This document shows positions 47,601 through 61,071 of a stretch of DNA of 64,000 nucleotides, piece by piece. This stretch comes from Chrysoperla carnea (lineage: Eukaryota > Arthropoda > Insecta > Neuroptera > Chrysopidae), in assembly GCF_905475395.1 (NCBI RefSeq), contig NW_025408251.1:62001-126000 (forward strand), given 5' to 3'. Position 1 is the stretch's first letter, and every line of letters begins with the position of its first letter. Made by a program: the position numbers and the translations under genes. The notes under the pieces were generated by a model. The model was given only the letters and a program-made list of their open reading frames with translations, searched no databases and was not told the DNA's origin.

Positions 47601-50600
47601 TTTATGACTGGACTAAGTATAAATAAGCCAAAAATGATCAAATTTGACATTTTTCGATAGAAAAAACATTTTTTGAAAATTTCCGATTTTACAACTAGAA
47701 TGTCATTACTATACAAATCAGTGAAATTTTGATCCAAGTAAGTCAAAATGTATACATAGAGGTCCTTCATGACTGGACTAAGTATAAATAAGCCAAAAAT
47801 GATCAAATTTGACATTTTTCGATAGAAAAAACATTTTTTGAAAATTTTCGATTTTTCAACAAGAGAGTCATGACTGTACAAATCATTGAAATTTTTATCC
47901 AAGTAAGTCAAAATGTATACATAGAGGTCCTTTATGACTGGACTAAGTATAAGTAAGCCAAAAATGATCAACTTTGACATTTTTCGATAGAAAAAACATT
48001 TTTTGAAAATTTTCGATTTTTCAACAAGAGAGTGATGACTGTACAAATCATTGAAATTTTGATCCAAGTAAGTCAAAATGTATACATAGAGGTCCTTCAT
48101 GACTGGACTAAGTATAAATAAGCCAAAAATGATCAAATTTGACATTTTTCGATAGAAAATAAATTTTTTGAAAATTTTCGATTTTTCAACAAGAGAGTCA
48201 TGACTAAACAAATCATTGAAATTTTGATCCAAGTAAGTCAATATGTACACATAGAGCTCCTTTATGACTGGACTAAGTATAAATAAGCCAAAAATGATCA
48301 AATTTGACATTTTTCGATAGAAAAAACATTTTTTGAAAATTTCCGATTTTACAATAAGAGAGTCATGACTATTAAAATCATTGAAATTTTGATCCAAGTA
48401 AGTCAAAACGTATACATAGAGGTCCTTTATGACTGGACTAAGTATAAATAAGCCAAAAATGATCAAATTTGACATTTTTCGAAAGAAAAAACATTTTTTG
48501 AAATTTTCCGATTTTAAAACTAGAATGTCATGACTATACAAATCATTGAAATTTTGGTCCAAGTAAGTAAAAATGTATACATAGAGGTAATTTATGACTG
48601 GAATAAGTATAAATAAGCCAAAAATGATCAAATTTGACCTTTTTCGAAAGAAAAAACATTTTTTGAAAATTTTCGATTTTTCAACAAGAGAGTCATGACT
48701 ATACAAATCTTTGAAATTTTGATCCAAGTAAGTCAAAATGTATGCATAGAGGTCCTTTATGACTGGACTAAGTATAAATAAGCCAAAAATGATCAAATTT
48801 GACATTTTTCGATAGAAAAAACATTTTTTGAAAATTTCCGATTTTACAACTAGAATGTCATGACTATACAAATCAGTGAAATTTTGATCCAAATAAGTCA
48901 AAATGTATACATAGAGGTCCTTCATGACTGGACTAAGTAAAAATAAGCCAAAAATGATCAAATTTGACATTTTTCGATAGAAAAAACATTTTTTGAAAAT
49001 TTTCGATTTTTCAACAAGAGAGTGATGACTGTACAAATCATTGAAATTTTGATCCAAGTAAGTCAAAATGTATACATAGAGGTCCTTCATGACTGGACTA
49101 AGTATAAATAAGCCAAAAATGATCAAATTTGACATTTTTCGATAGAAAATACATTTTTTGAAAATTTTCGATTTTTCAACAAGAGAGTCATGACTAAACA
49201 AATCATTGACATTTTGATCCAAGTAAGTCAATATGTACACATAGAGCTCCTTTATGACTGGACTAAGTATAAATAAGCCAAAAATGATCAAATTTGACAT
49301 TTTTCGATAGAAAAAACATTTTTTGAAAATTTCCGATTTTACAATAAGAGAGTCATGACTATTAAAATCATTGAAATTTTGATCCAAGTAAGTCAAAACG
49401 TATACATAGAGGTCCTTTATGACTGGACTAAGTATAAATAAGCCAAAAATGATCAAATTTGACATTTTTCGATAGAAAAAACATTTTTTGAAAATTTCCG
49501 ATTTTTCAACAAGAGAGTCATGACTATACAAATCATTGAAATTTTGATCCAAGTAAGTCAAAATGTATACATAGAGGTCCTTTATGACTGGACTAAGTAT
49601 AAATAAGCCAAAAATGATCAAATTTTACGTTTTTCGACAGAAAAAACATTTTTTGAAAATTTTCGATTTTTCAACAAGAGAGTCATGACTATACAAATCA
49701 TTGAAATTTTGATCCAAGTAAGTCAAAATGTATACATGAGGTCCTTTATGACTGGATTAAGTATAAAAAAGCAAAAAATGATCAAATTTGACATTTTTCG
49801 AAAGAAAAAACATTTTTTGAAATTTTCCGATTTTAAAACTAGAATGTCATGACTATACAAATCATTGAACTTTTGGTCCAACTAAGTCAAATTGTATACA
49901 AAGAGGTCCTTTATGACTGGACTTAGTATAAATAAGCCAAAAATGATCAAATTTGACATTTTTCGATAGAAAAAACATTTTTTGAAAATTTCCGATTTTA
50001 CAACTAGAAGGTCATGACTATACAAATCATTGAAATTTTGGTCCAAGTAAGTCAAAATGTATACATAGAGGTAATTTATGACTGGAATAAGTATAAATAA
50101 GCCAAAAATGATCAAATTTGACATTTTTCGAAAGAAAAAACATTTTTTGAAAATTTTCGATTTTTCAACAAGAGAGTCATGACTATACAAATCTTTGAAA
50201 TTTTGATCCAAGTAAGTCAAAATGTATACATAGAGGTCTCTAATGACTGGACTTTGTATAAATAAGCCAAAAATGATCAAATTTGACATTTTTCGAAAGA
50301 AAAAAATTTTTTTGAAAATTTCCGATTTTAAAACTAGAATGTCATGACTATACAAATCATTGAAATTTTGATCCAAGTAAGTCAAAATGTATACATAGAG
50401 GTCCTTTATGACTGGAATAAGTATAAATAAGCCAAAAATGATCAAATTTGACATTTTTCGATAGAAAAAACATTTTTTGAAAATTTTCGATTTTTCAACA
50501 AGAGAGTCATGACTGTACAAATCATTGAAATTTTGATCCAAGTAAGTCAAAATGTATACATAGAGGTCCTTTATGACTGGACTAAGTATAAGTAAGCCAA

Positions 50601-50693
50601 AAATGATAAACTTTGACATTTTTCGATAGAAAAAACATTTTTTGAAAATTTTCGATTTTTCAACAAGGGAGTGATGACTGTACAAATCATTGA
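44654..50693 (-). repeat. Second unit of a tandem duplication of about 6 kb within the satellite
   Basis: Pairs with 34238-44653 after subtracting Gypsy-2. Matching frame boundaries are 35176/45592, 36001/47242, 36331/47572, 43567/49621 and 43828/49882. The changes in offset are accounted for by five extra monomers (825 bp) in this unit, one monomer less between 47573 and 48703, and the 5022 bp of Gypsy-2 plus its target duplication. The sum of these gives the observed 6054-bp offset. Confidence 0.8.
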
Positions 50694-51170
50694 AATTTTG
50701 ATCCAAGTAAGTCAAAATGTATACATTGAGGTCCTTCATGACTGGACTAAGTATAAATAAGCCAAAAATGATCAAATTTGACATTTTTCGATAGAAAAAA
50801 CATTTTTTGAAAATTTTCGATTTTTCAACAAGAGAGTCATGACTGCACAAATCATTGAAATTTTGATCCAAGTAAGTCAAAATGTATACATAGAGGTCCT
50901 TTATGACTAGACTAAGTATAAGTAAGCCAAAAATGATAAACTTTGACATTTTTCGATAGAAAAAAACATTTTTTGAAAATTTTCGATTTTTCAACAAGGG
51001 AGTGATGACTGTACAAATCATTGAAATTTTGATCCAAGTAAGTCAAAATGTATACATTGAGGTCCTTCATGACTGGACTAAGTATAAATAAGCCAAAAAT
51101 GATCAAATTTTACATTTTTCGATAGAAAATACATTTTTTGAAAATTTTCGATTTTTCAACAAGATAGTCA

Positions 51171-52220
51171 TGACTATACAAATCATAGAAATTTTGATCC
51201 AAGTAAGTCAAAATGTATACATAGGGGTCCTTTATGACTGGACTAAGTATAAATAAGCCAAAAATGATCAAATTTGACATTTTTCGATAGAAAAAATATT
51301 TTTTGAAAATTTCCGATTTTTCAACAAGAGAGTCATGACTATACAAATCATTGAAATTTTGATCCAAGTAAGTCAAAATGTATACATAGTGGTCCTTTAT
51401 GACTGGACTAAGTATAAATAAGCCAAAAATGATCAAATTTGACATTTTTCGATAGAAAAAAACATTTTTTGAAAATTTCCGATTTTACAACTAGAATGTC
51501 ATGATTATACAAATCAGTGAAATTTTGATCCAAGTAAGTCAAAATGTATACATAGGGGTCCTTCATGATTGGACTAAGTATAAATAAGCCAAAGATGATC
51601 AAATTTGACATTTTTCGATAGAAAAAACATTTTTTGAAAATTTTCGATTTTTCAACAAGAGAGTCATGACTATACAAATCATAGAAATTTTGATCCAAGT
51701 AAGTCAAAATGTATACATAGGGGTCCTTTATGACTGGACTAAGTATAAATAAGCCAAAAATGATCAAATTTGACATTTTTCGATAGAAAAAATATTTTTT
51801 GAAAATTTCCGATTTTTCAACAAGAGAGTCATGACTATACAAATCATTGAAATTTTGATCCAAGTAAGTCAAAATGTATACATAGTGGTCCTTTATGACT
51901 GGACTAAGTATAAATAAGCCAAAAATGATCAAATTTGACATTTTTCGATAGAAAAAACATTTTTTGAAAATTTCCGATTTTAAAACTAGAATGTCATGAC
52001 TATACATATCAGTGAAATTTTGATCCAAGTAAGTCAAAATGTATACATAGGGGCCTTCATGATTGGACTAAGTATAAATAAGCCAAAGATGATCGAATTT
52101 GACATTTTTCGATAGAAAAAACATTTTTTGAAAATTTTCGATTTTTCAACAAGAGAGTCATGACTATACAAATCATAGAAATTTTGATCCAAGTAAGTCA
52201 AAATGTATACATAGGGGTCC
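51171..52220 (-). repeat. 3-monomer higher-order repeat, about 495 bp, more than two copies
   Basis: The private variant 'caaatcatagaaattttg' recurs near 51186, 51681 and 52175, spaced 494-496 bp, with the intervening monomers in the same order. Confidence 0.7.
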
Positions 52221-55200
52221 TTTATGACTGGACCAAGTATAAATAAGCCAAAAATGATCAAATTTGACATTTTTCGATAGAAAAAACATTTTTTGAAAAT
52301 TTTCGATTTTTCAACAAGAGAGTCATGACTGTACAAATCATTGAAATTTTGATCCAAGTAAGTCAAAATGTATACATAGAGGTCCTTTATGACTGGACTA
52401 AGTATAAGTAAGCCAAAAATGATCAACTTTGACATTTTTCGATAGAAAAAACATTTTTTGAAAAATTTCGATTTTTCAACAAGAGAGTGATGACTGTACA
52501 AATCATTGAAATTTTGATCCAAGTAAGTCAAAATGTATACATAGAGGTCCTTTATGACTGGACTAAGTATAAATAAGCCAAAAATGATCTAATTTGACAT
52601 TTTTCGATAGAAAATACATTTTTTGAAAATTTTCGATTTTTCAACAAGAGAGTCATGACTATACAAATCATTGAAATTTTGATCCAAGTAAGTCAATATG
52701 TACACTTAGATTTCTTTTATGACTGGACTAAGTATAAATAAGCCAAAAATGATCAAATTTGACATTTTTCGATAGAAAAAACATTTTTTGAAAATTTTCG
52801 ATTTTTCACCAAGAGAGTCATGACTGTACAAATCATTGAAATTTTGATCCAAGTAAGTCAAAATGTATACATAGAGATCCTTTATGACTGGACTAAGTAT
52901 AAGTAAGCCAAAAATGATAAACTTTGACATTTTTCGATAGAAAAAACATTTTTTGAAAATTTCCGATTTTACAACTTGAATGTCATGACTATACAAATCA
53001 GTGAAATTTTGATCCAAGTAAGTCAAAATGTATACATAGGGGTCCTTCATGATTGGACTAAGTATAAATAAGCCAAAGATGATCAAATTTGACATTTTTC
53101 GATAGAAAAAACATTTTTTGAAAATTTTCGATTTTTCAACAAGAGAGTGATTACTGTACAAATCATTGAAATTTTGATCCAAGTAAGTCAAAATGTATAC
53201 ATAGAGGTCCTTCATGACTGGACTAAGTATAAATAAGCCAAAAATGATCAAATTTGACATTTTTCGATAGAAAATACATTTTTTGAAAATTTTCGATTTT
53301 TCAACAAGAGAGTCATGACTATACAAATCATTGAAATTTTGATCCAAGTAAGTCAATATGTACACATAGAGCTCCTTTATGACTGAACTAAGTATAAATA
53401 AGCCAAAAATGATCAAATTTGACATTTTTCGATAGAAAAAACATTTTTTGAAAATTTCCGATTTTACAATTAGAGAGTCATGACTATTAAAATCATTGAA
53501 ATTAAGTATAAATAAGCCAAAAAATGATCAAATTTGACATTTTTCGATAGAAAAAACATTTTTTGAAAATTTCCGATTTTTCAACAAGAGAGTCATGACT
53601 ATACAAATCAGTGAAATTTTGATCCACGTAAGTCAAAATGTATACATAGGGGTCCTTCATGATTGGACTAAGTATAAATAAGCCAAAGATGATCAAATTT
53701 GACATTTTTTCGATAGAAAAAACATTTTTTGAAAATTTTCGATTTTTCAACAAGAGAGTGATGACTGTACAAATCATTGAAATTTTGATCCAAGTAAGTC
53801 AAAATGTATACATAGAGGTCCTTCATGACTGGACTAAGTATAAATAAGCCAAAAATGATCAAATTTGACATTTTTCGATAGAAAATACATTTTTTGAAAA
53901 TTTTCGATTTTTCAACAAGAGAGTCATGACTATACAAATCATTGAAATTTTGATCCAAGTAAGTCAATATGTACACATAGAGCTCCTTTATGACTGAACT
54001 AAGTATAAATAAGCCAAAAATGATCAAATTTGACATTTTTCGATAGAAAAAACATTTTTTGAAAATTTCCGATTTTACAATAAGAATGTCATGACTATTA
54101 AAATCATTGAAATTAAGTATAAAATAAGCCAAAAATGATCAAATTTGACATTTTTCGATAGAAAAAACATTTTTTGAAAATTTCCGATTTTTCAACAAGA
54201 GAGTCATGACTATACAAATCATTGAAATTTTGAACCAAGTAAGTCAAAATGTATACATAGAGGTCCTTTATGACTGGACTAAGTATAAATAAGCCAAAAA
54301 TGATCAAATTTTACGTTTTTCGATAGAAAAAACATTTTTTTGAAAATTTTCGATTTTTCAACAAGAGAGTCATGACTATACAAATCATCGAAATTTTGAT
54401 CCAAGTAAGTCAAAATCTATACATAGAGGTGCTTTATGACTGGATTAAGTATAAATAAGCCAAAAATGATCAAATTTGACATTTTTCGTTAGAAAAAACA
54501 TTTTTTGAAAATTTCCGATTTTACAACTAGACTGTCATGACTATACAAATCCATGAAATTTTTATCAAAGTAACTCAAAATGAAAACATGGAGGTCCTTT
54601 ATGACTGGATTAAGTATATATAAGCCAAAAATGATCAAATTTGACATTTTTCGATAGAAAAAACATTTTTTGAAAATTTCCGATTTTTCAAAAAAGAGTT
54701 TTGACTATATAAATCATTAAAATTTTGATCCAAGTAAGTCAAAATGTATACATAGAGGTTTTTTATGACTGGACTAAGTATAAATAAGCCAAAAATGATC
54801 AAATTTGACATTTTTCGATAGAAAAAACATTTTCTGAAAATTTCCGATTTTAGAACTAGAATGTCATGACTATACAAATCATTGAAATTTTGATCCAAGT
54901 AAGTCAAAATGTACACATAGAGCCCCTTTATGACTGGTCTAAGTATAAATAAGCCAAAAATGATCAAATTTGACATTTTTCGATAGAAAAAACATTTTTT
55001 GAAAATTTCCGATTTTACAACAAGAGAGTCATGACTATACAAATCATTGAAATTTTGATCCTAGTAAGTCAAAACGTATTCATAGAGGTCCTTTATGACT
55101 GGACTAAGTATAAATAAGCCAAAAATGATCAAATTTGACATTTTTCGATAGAAAAAACATTTTTTGAAAATTTCCGATTTTACAACTAGAATGTCATGAC

Positions 55201-55769
55201 TATACAAATCATTGAAATTTTGATCCAAGTAAGTCAAAATGTATACATAGAGGTCCTTTATGACTGGACTAAGTAGTAATTAGCCAAAAATGATCAAATT
55301 TGACATTTTTCGATAGAAAAAACATTTTTTGAAAATTTCCGATTTTACAACTAGAATGTCATGACTATTCAAATCATTGAAATGTTGATCCAAGTAAGTC
55401 AAAATGTACACATAGAGATCCTTTATGACTGGTCTAAGTATAAATAAGCCAAAAATGATCAAATTTGACATTTTTCGATAGAAAAAACATTTTTGAAAAT
55501 TTTCGATTTTACTACAAGAGAGTCATGACTATACAAATCATTGAAATTTTGATCCAAGTAAGTTAAAACGTATACATAGAGGTCCTTTATGACTGGACTA
55601 AGCAGTAATTAGCCAAAAATGATCAAATTTGACATTTTTCGATAGAAAAAACATTTTTTGAAAATTTCCGATTTTACAACTAGAATGTCATGACTATACA
55701 AATCATTGAAATGTTGATCCAAGTAAGTCAAAATGTACACATAGAGATCCTTTATGACTGGTCTAAGTA

Positions 55770-57089
55770 TAAATAAGCCAAAAATGATCAAATTTGACAT
55801 TTTTCGATAGAAAAAACATTTTTTGAAAATTTCCGATTTTACAACAAGAGAGTCATGACTATACAAATCATTGAAATTTTGATCCAAGTAAGTCAAAATG
55901 TATACAAAGAGGTCCTTTATGACTGGACTAAGTATAAATAAGCCAAAAATGATCAAATTTGACATTTTTCGATAGAAAAAACATTTTTTGAAAATTTCCG
56001 ATTTTACATTTAGAATGTCATGACTATGCAAATCATTGAAATTTTGGTCCAAGTAAGTCAAAATGTATACATAGAGGTTCTTTATGACTGGACTAAGTAT
56101 AAATAAGCCAAAAATGATCAAATTTGACATTTTTCGATAGAAAAAACATTTTTTGAAAATTTCCGATTTTACAACTAGAATGTCATGACTATACAAATCA
56201 TTGAAATTTTGGTCCAAGTAAGTCCAAATGTATACAAAGAGGTAATTTATGACTGGAATAAGTATAAATAAGCCAAAAATGATCAAATTTGACATTTTTC
56301 GATAGAAAAAACATTTTTTGAAAATTTTCGATTTTTCAACAAAAGAGTCATGACTATACAAATCTTTGAAATTTTGATCCAAGTAAGTCAAAATGTATAC
56401 ATAGAGGTCTTTTATGACTGGTCTAAGTATAAATAAGCCAAAAATGATCAAATTTGACATTTTTCGATAGAAAAAACATTTTTTGAAAATTTCCGATTTT
56501 ACAACAAGAGAGTCATGACTATACAAATCATTGAAATTTTGATCCAAGTAAGTCAAAATGTATACAAAGAGGTCCTTTATGACTGGACTAAGTATAAATA
56601 AGCCAAAAATGATCAAATTTGACATTTTTCGATAGAAAAAACATTTTTTGAAAATTTCCGATTTTACATTTAGAATGTCATGACTATGCAAATCATTGAA
56701 ATTTTGGTCCAAGTAAGTCAAAATGTATACATAGAGGTTCTTTATGACTGGACTAAGTATAAATAAGCCAAAAATGATCAAATTTGACATTTTTCGATAG
56801 AAAAAACATTTTTTGAAAATTTCCGATTTTACAACTAGAATGTCATGACTATACAAATCATTGAAATTTTGGTCCAAGTAAGTCCAAATGTATACAAAGA
56901 GGTAATTTATGACTGGAATAAGTATAAATAAGCCAAAAATGATCAAATTTGACATTTTTCGATAGAAAAAACATTTTTTGAAAATTTTCGATTTTTCAAC
57001 AAAAGAGTCATGACTATACAAATCTTTGAAATTTTGATCCAAGTAAGTCAAAATGTATACATAGAGGTCTTTTATGACTGGACTAAGTA
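55770..57089 (-). repeat. 4-monomer higher-order repeat, two tandem copies of 660 bp
   Basis: Every line of 55801-56400 matches 56461-57060 by eye, including the private variant 'ttacatttagaatg' at about 56005 and 56665 and 'tcaacaaaagagtc'. The offset is exactly 660 bp, four monomers. The absence of visible differences implies a very recent event. Confidence 0.85.
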
Positions 57090-57719
57090 TAAATAAGCCA
57101 AAAATGATCAAATTTGACATTTTTCGATAGAAAAAACATTTTTTGAAAATTTCCGAGTCTACAACTAGAATGTCATGACTATACAAATCATTGAAATTTT
57201 GATCCAAGTAAGTCAAAATGTATACATAGAGGTCCTTTATGACTGGACTAAGTATAAATAAGCCAAAAATGATCAAATTTGACATTTTTCGATAGAAAAA
57301 ACATTTTTGAAAATTTTCGATTTTACTACAAGAGAGTCATGACTATACAAATCATTGAAATTTTGATCCAAGTAAGTTAAAACGTATACATAGAGGTCCT
57401 TTATGACTGGACTAAGTAGTAATTAGCCAAAAATGATCAAATTTGACATTTTTCGATAGAAAAAACATTTTTGAAAATTTCCGATTTTACAACTAGAATG
57501 TCATGACTATACAAATCATTGAAATTTTGGTCCAAGTAAGTCAAAATGTATACATATTGGTCCTTTATGACTGACCTAAGTAGTAATAAGCCAAAAATGA
57601 TCAAATTTGACATTTTTCGATAGAAAAAACTTTTTTTGAAAATTGCCGATTTTACAACTAGAATGTCATGACTATACAAATTATTGAAATTTTGATCCAA
57701 GTATGTCAAAATGTATACA

Positions 57720-58709
57720 TAGAGGTCCTTTATGACTGGACTAAGTATAAACAAGCCAAAAATGATCAAATTTGACATTGTTCGATAGAAAAAACATTTT
57801 TTGAAAATTTCCGATTTTACAACTAGAATGTCATGACTATACAAATCATTGAAATTTTGGTCCAACTAAGTCAAAATGTGTACGTAGAGGTTCTTTTATG
57901 ACTGGACTAAGTATAAAAAAGCCAAAAATGATCAAATTTGACATTTTTCGATAGAAAAAACATTTTTTGAAAATTTCCGATTTTACAACTAGAATGTCAT
58001 GACTGTACAAATCATTGAAATTTTGGTCCAAGTAAGTCAAAATGTATACATAGAGGTCCTTTATGAGTGGACTAAGTATAAATAAGCTAAAAATGATCAA
58101 ATTTGACATTTTTCTATAGAAATAACATTTTTGAAAATTTTCGATATTACAACTAGAATGTCATGACTATACTAATCATTGAATTTTTGATCCAAGTAAG
58201 TCAAAATGTATACATAGAGGTCCTTTATGACTGGACTAAGTATAAACAAGCCAAAAATGATCAAATTTGACATTGTTCGATAGAAAAAACATTTTTTGAA
58301 AATTTCCGATTTTACAACTAGAATGTCATGACTATACAAATCATTGAAATTTTGGTCCAACTAAGTCAAAATGTGTACGTAGAGGTTCTTTTATGACTGG
58401 ACTAAGTATAAAAAAGCCAAAAATGATCAAATTTGACATTTTTCGATAGAAAAAACATTTTTTGAAAATTTCCGATTTTACAACTAGAATGTCATGACTG
58501 TACAAATCATTGAAATTTTGGTCCAAGTAAGTCAAAATGTATACATAGAGGTCCTTTATGAGTGGACTAAGTATAAATAAGCTAAAAATGATCAAATTTG
58601 ACATTTTTCTATAGAAATAACATTTTTGAAAATTTTCGATATTACAACTAGAATGTCATGACTATACTAATCATTGAATTTTTGATCCAAGTAAGTCAAA
58701 ATGTATACA
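57720..58709 (-). repeat. 3-monomer higher-order repeat, two tandem copies of 495 bp
   Basis: Markers 'taaacaagcc', 'gacattgttcg', 'tgtgtacgtagagg' and 'tactaatcattgaattt' each recur with an offset of 495 bp (for example frame starts at 58109 and 58604). One copy-specific change is seen (gactggact against gactagact). Confidence 0.8.
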
Positions 58710-59364
58710 TAGAGGTCCTTTATGACTAGACTAAGTATAAATAAGCCAAAAATGATCAAATTTGACATTTTTCGATAGATAAAACATTTTTTGAAAATTT
58801 CCGATTTTACAACTAGAAAGTCATGACTATACAAATCATTGAAATTTTGATCTAAGTAAGTCAAAATGTATACATAGAGGTCCTTTATGACTGGACTAAG
58901 TATAAATAAGCCAAAAATGATCAAATTTGACATTTTTCGATAGATAAAACATTTTTTGAAAATTTCCGATTTTACAACTAGAAAGTCATGACTATACAAA
59001 TCATTGAAATTTTGATCCAAGTAAGTCAAAATGTATTCTTAGAGGTCCTCTATGACTGGACTAAGTATAAATAAGCTAAAAGTGATCAAATTTGACATTT
59101 TTCGATAGAAAAAACATTTTTTGAAAATTTTCGTTTTTTCAACAAGAGAGTCTTGACCATACAAATCATTGAAATTTTGATCCAAGTAAGTCAAAATGTA
59201 TACATAGAGGTCCTTTATGACTCGACTAAGTATAAATAAGCCAAAAATGATCAAATTTGACATTTTTCGATAGAAAAAACTTTTTTTGGAAATTTCCGAT
59301 TTTACAACTAGAATGTCATGACTATACAAATCATTGAAATTTTGGTCCAAGTAAGTCAAAATGT

Positions 59365-59675
59365 GAGTTTTAATCTAGACAGTGATACAGTGAACACTTA
59401 CTTATTGTTGTGATTAAAATATAAATTATCAACTTATTATTCTAATATTTACGTGAAACAACAAAAATACATAAATAGTTATAGTACACATAGACACCTA
59501 TACAACTACTCACTTTGAGTGAGTAGACCAAAACATATTACATAAAATATAATAAATACATGGATATATTAATAAAAACAACAAAAAAATTAATTTTTAT
59601 ACAACAAACAAATTAAAATAAAATATACTTAAAAAAATCTACACCATAAAAACAACTACACTTAAAACACTCAAC
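59365..59675 (+). promoter_or_regulatory. LINE-B 5' UTR / presumed internal promoter region
   Basis: 311 nt of AT-rich sequence between the satellite junction and the ORF1 ATG, with no ORF. It contains a perfect 9-bp hairpin at 59506-59526. LINEs of this type carry an internal promoter in the 5' UTR. No specific promoter element is recognised. Confidence 0.6.
59506..59526 (+). other. Perfect 9-bp hairpin with a 3-nt loop in the LINE-B 5' UTR
   Basis: CTACTCACT (59506-59514), loop TTG, AGTGAGTAG (59518-59526). It is GC-richer than its surroundings. Confidence 0.8.
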
Positions 59676-61070
59676 ATGCAATCACCAAACATTTTATCTA
59701 CACAATCACCATCAACCTCCACATACTCAAATATACTAAAAACTGAAACATACCCTACAAAACATCATGCGATTGTTATACAAAAAATAGACAACGTAGA
59801 ATTCACCGATCACATATTAGCACTACGAAAAATCATAAATCTAAACGAAATCACTGACGCATACCCTATGGGTTTCAATAGAATATGTATATATCTGAAA
59901 ACAAAAGAGATAGCCGACGAAATAGCAGAAAAACATAAAGAAATAAATGTAAATGGACAAAATACCCCCCTCAGAAAATGAGTAACTCCAACGAAACGAC
60001 TATTAATAACTGTACCAGCAAATATCCCCAACGATATTATATTACATCACTTAACAATCAACAAAATAAAAACAACATCATCAATAACCAGAGTTAAATT
60101 GGCAAATCCAGAATTGATGCATATAAATAGCGGAAGAAGGCAAATTTACTATCTTCCACAAGAAGAAACGCCGATTCCAGATTCAATTCTGATAGACCAT
60201 GAAAATGAAACCCACCGAATCTATCTCAGTACTGAAAAATGCGAAATCTGCAACAAACATGGTCACACAAAAGACCGATGCAGAAATAACATGCAAACTA
60301 CCACAACAAATACCTCTCAAATCCAACACTTACCAAATTCAAAAGAACAAAATATTCAAAAACCGGATGAAACAGAAACAACCCACCGCAGACAACAACA
60401 ACCTAGAAAACCCAACCATACAAAAAACCACCAACGAAAAACCAAATACTCAAAATGTCACCATTAACTCAAATAACAATGTTAAAGAAATAGTAACAAG
60501 CATCTCAAATAAAAATCAAATCCTCAAACGACTCCGCTCTACTTAAAGCACTAGCAGCACCCAAGACTCCGAAAATGAACAAACAATAATTATAACAGCT
60601 TCTCAAACTCCACACCTAAAAATAGAATGAAGTATTACTCTAGAAAAAGCATCATCCCCCCAAGAAAATCCTATTACAACGAACCAGCCAGCAATATCAA
60701 ACAAAGGACAAGGTAATAAAAAATCAAAAACTGATAAACAAACCACAATAGATTTTATTCAAATATTTAAAGAACCCATGGCATTGGAACCGGAAAAGTA
60801 CATACTTAAATTTGAACAATTCCAAAAATTTATAATTGACACACAAGGTACCACAAATCCAACTAAAATAAACCAAATCATAAAAGCACTGAATATACGC
60901 CCAGAACACATCATAGAATAGACGCCCTATATTACATCCCAGAAAATAATCCCAACGCTAAGTCCGCACTCACCAGGTTAAAAAAGAAAATTACATCTAG
61001 CCCTAAGCAGAAGTCAGACAATGATGCCGATGCATCAAGTACTGGTGAGGAAGACGGAGTCTCAACTTAA
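59676..61070 (+). pseudogene. LINE-B ORF1: Gag-like RNA-binding protein, broken
   Basis: Starts at ATG 59676 after 'actcaac'. The N-terminal part looks like the RRM-like region of insect LINE Gag proteins, continues through an in-frame TGA (59979-59981), and has one CX2CX4HX4C knuckle (CEICNKHGHTKDRC, near 60240-60282). The reading frame then moves by one somewhere about 60400-60460. It meets stops at 60544-60546 and 60628-60630 and returns to the first frame near 60912. The last segment (DALYYIPENNPNAKSALTRL) ends at TAA 61068-61070. The family protein would coat element RNA. The C-terminal half is Asn/Gln/Lys-rich. The frame path is my reconstruction from similarity in style, so the exact frameshift points are uncertain. 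Confidence 0.8.
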
Positions 61071-61071
61071 A

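Larger units (their letters stand above)
42650..59364 (-). repeat. 165-bp satellite array, minus orientation, right block
   Basis: About 16.7 kb of the same satellite, ending at 59364 where the monomer breaks off after 'caaaatgt' at the LINE-B 5' end. Long minus-strand frames (up to 682 codons, 47573-49621) are repeat shadows. The block contains the second unit of the 6-kb duplication, 3- and 4-monomer higher-order repeats, and truncated 114-bp monomers at about 45136, 53502 and 54116. No gene is seen. Confidence 0.97.
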
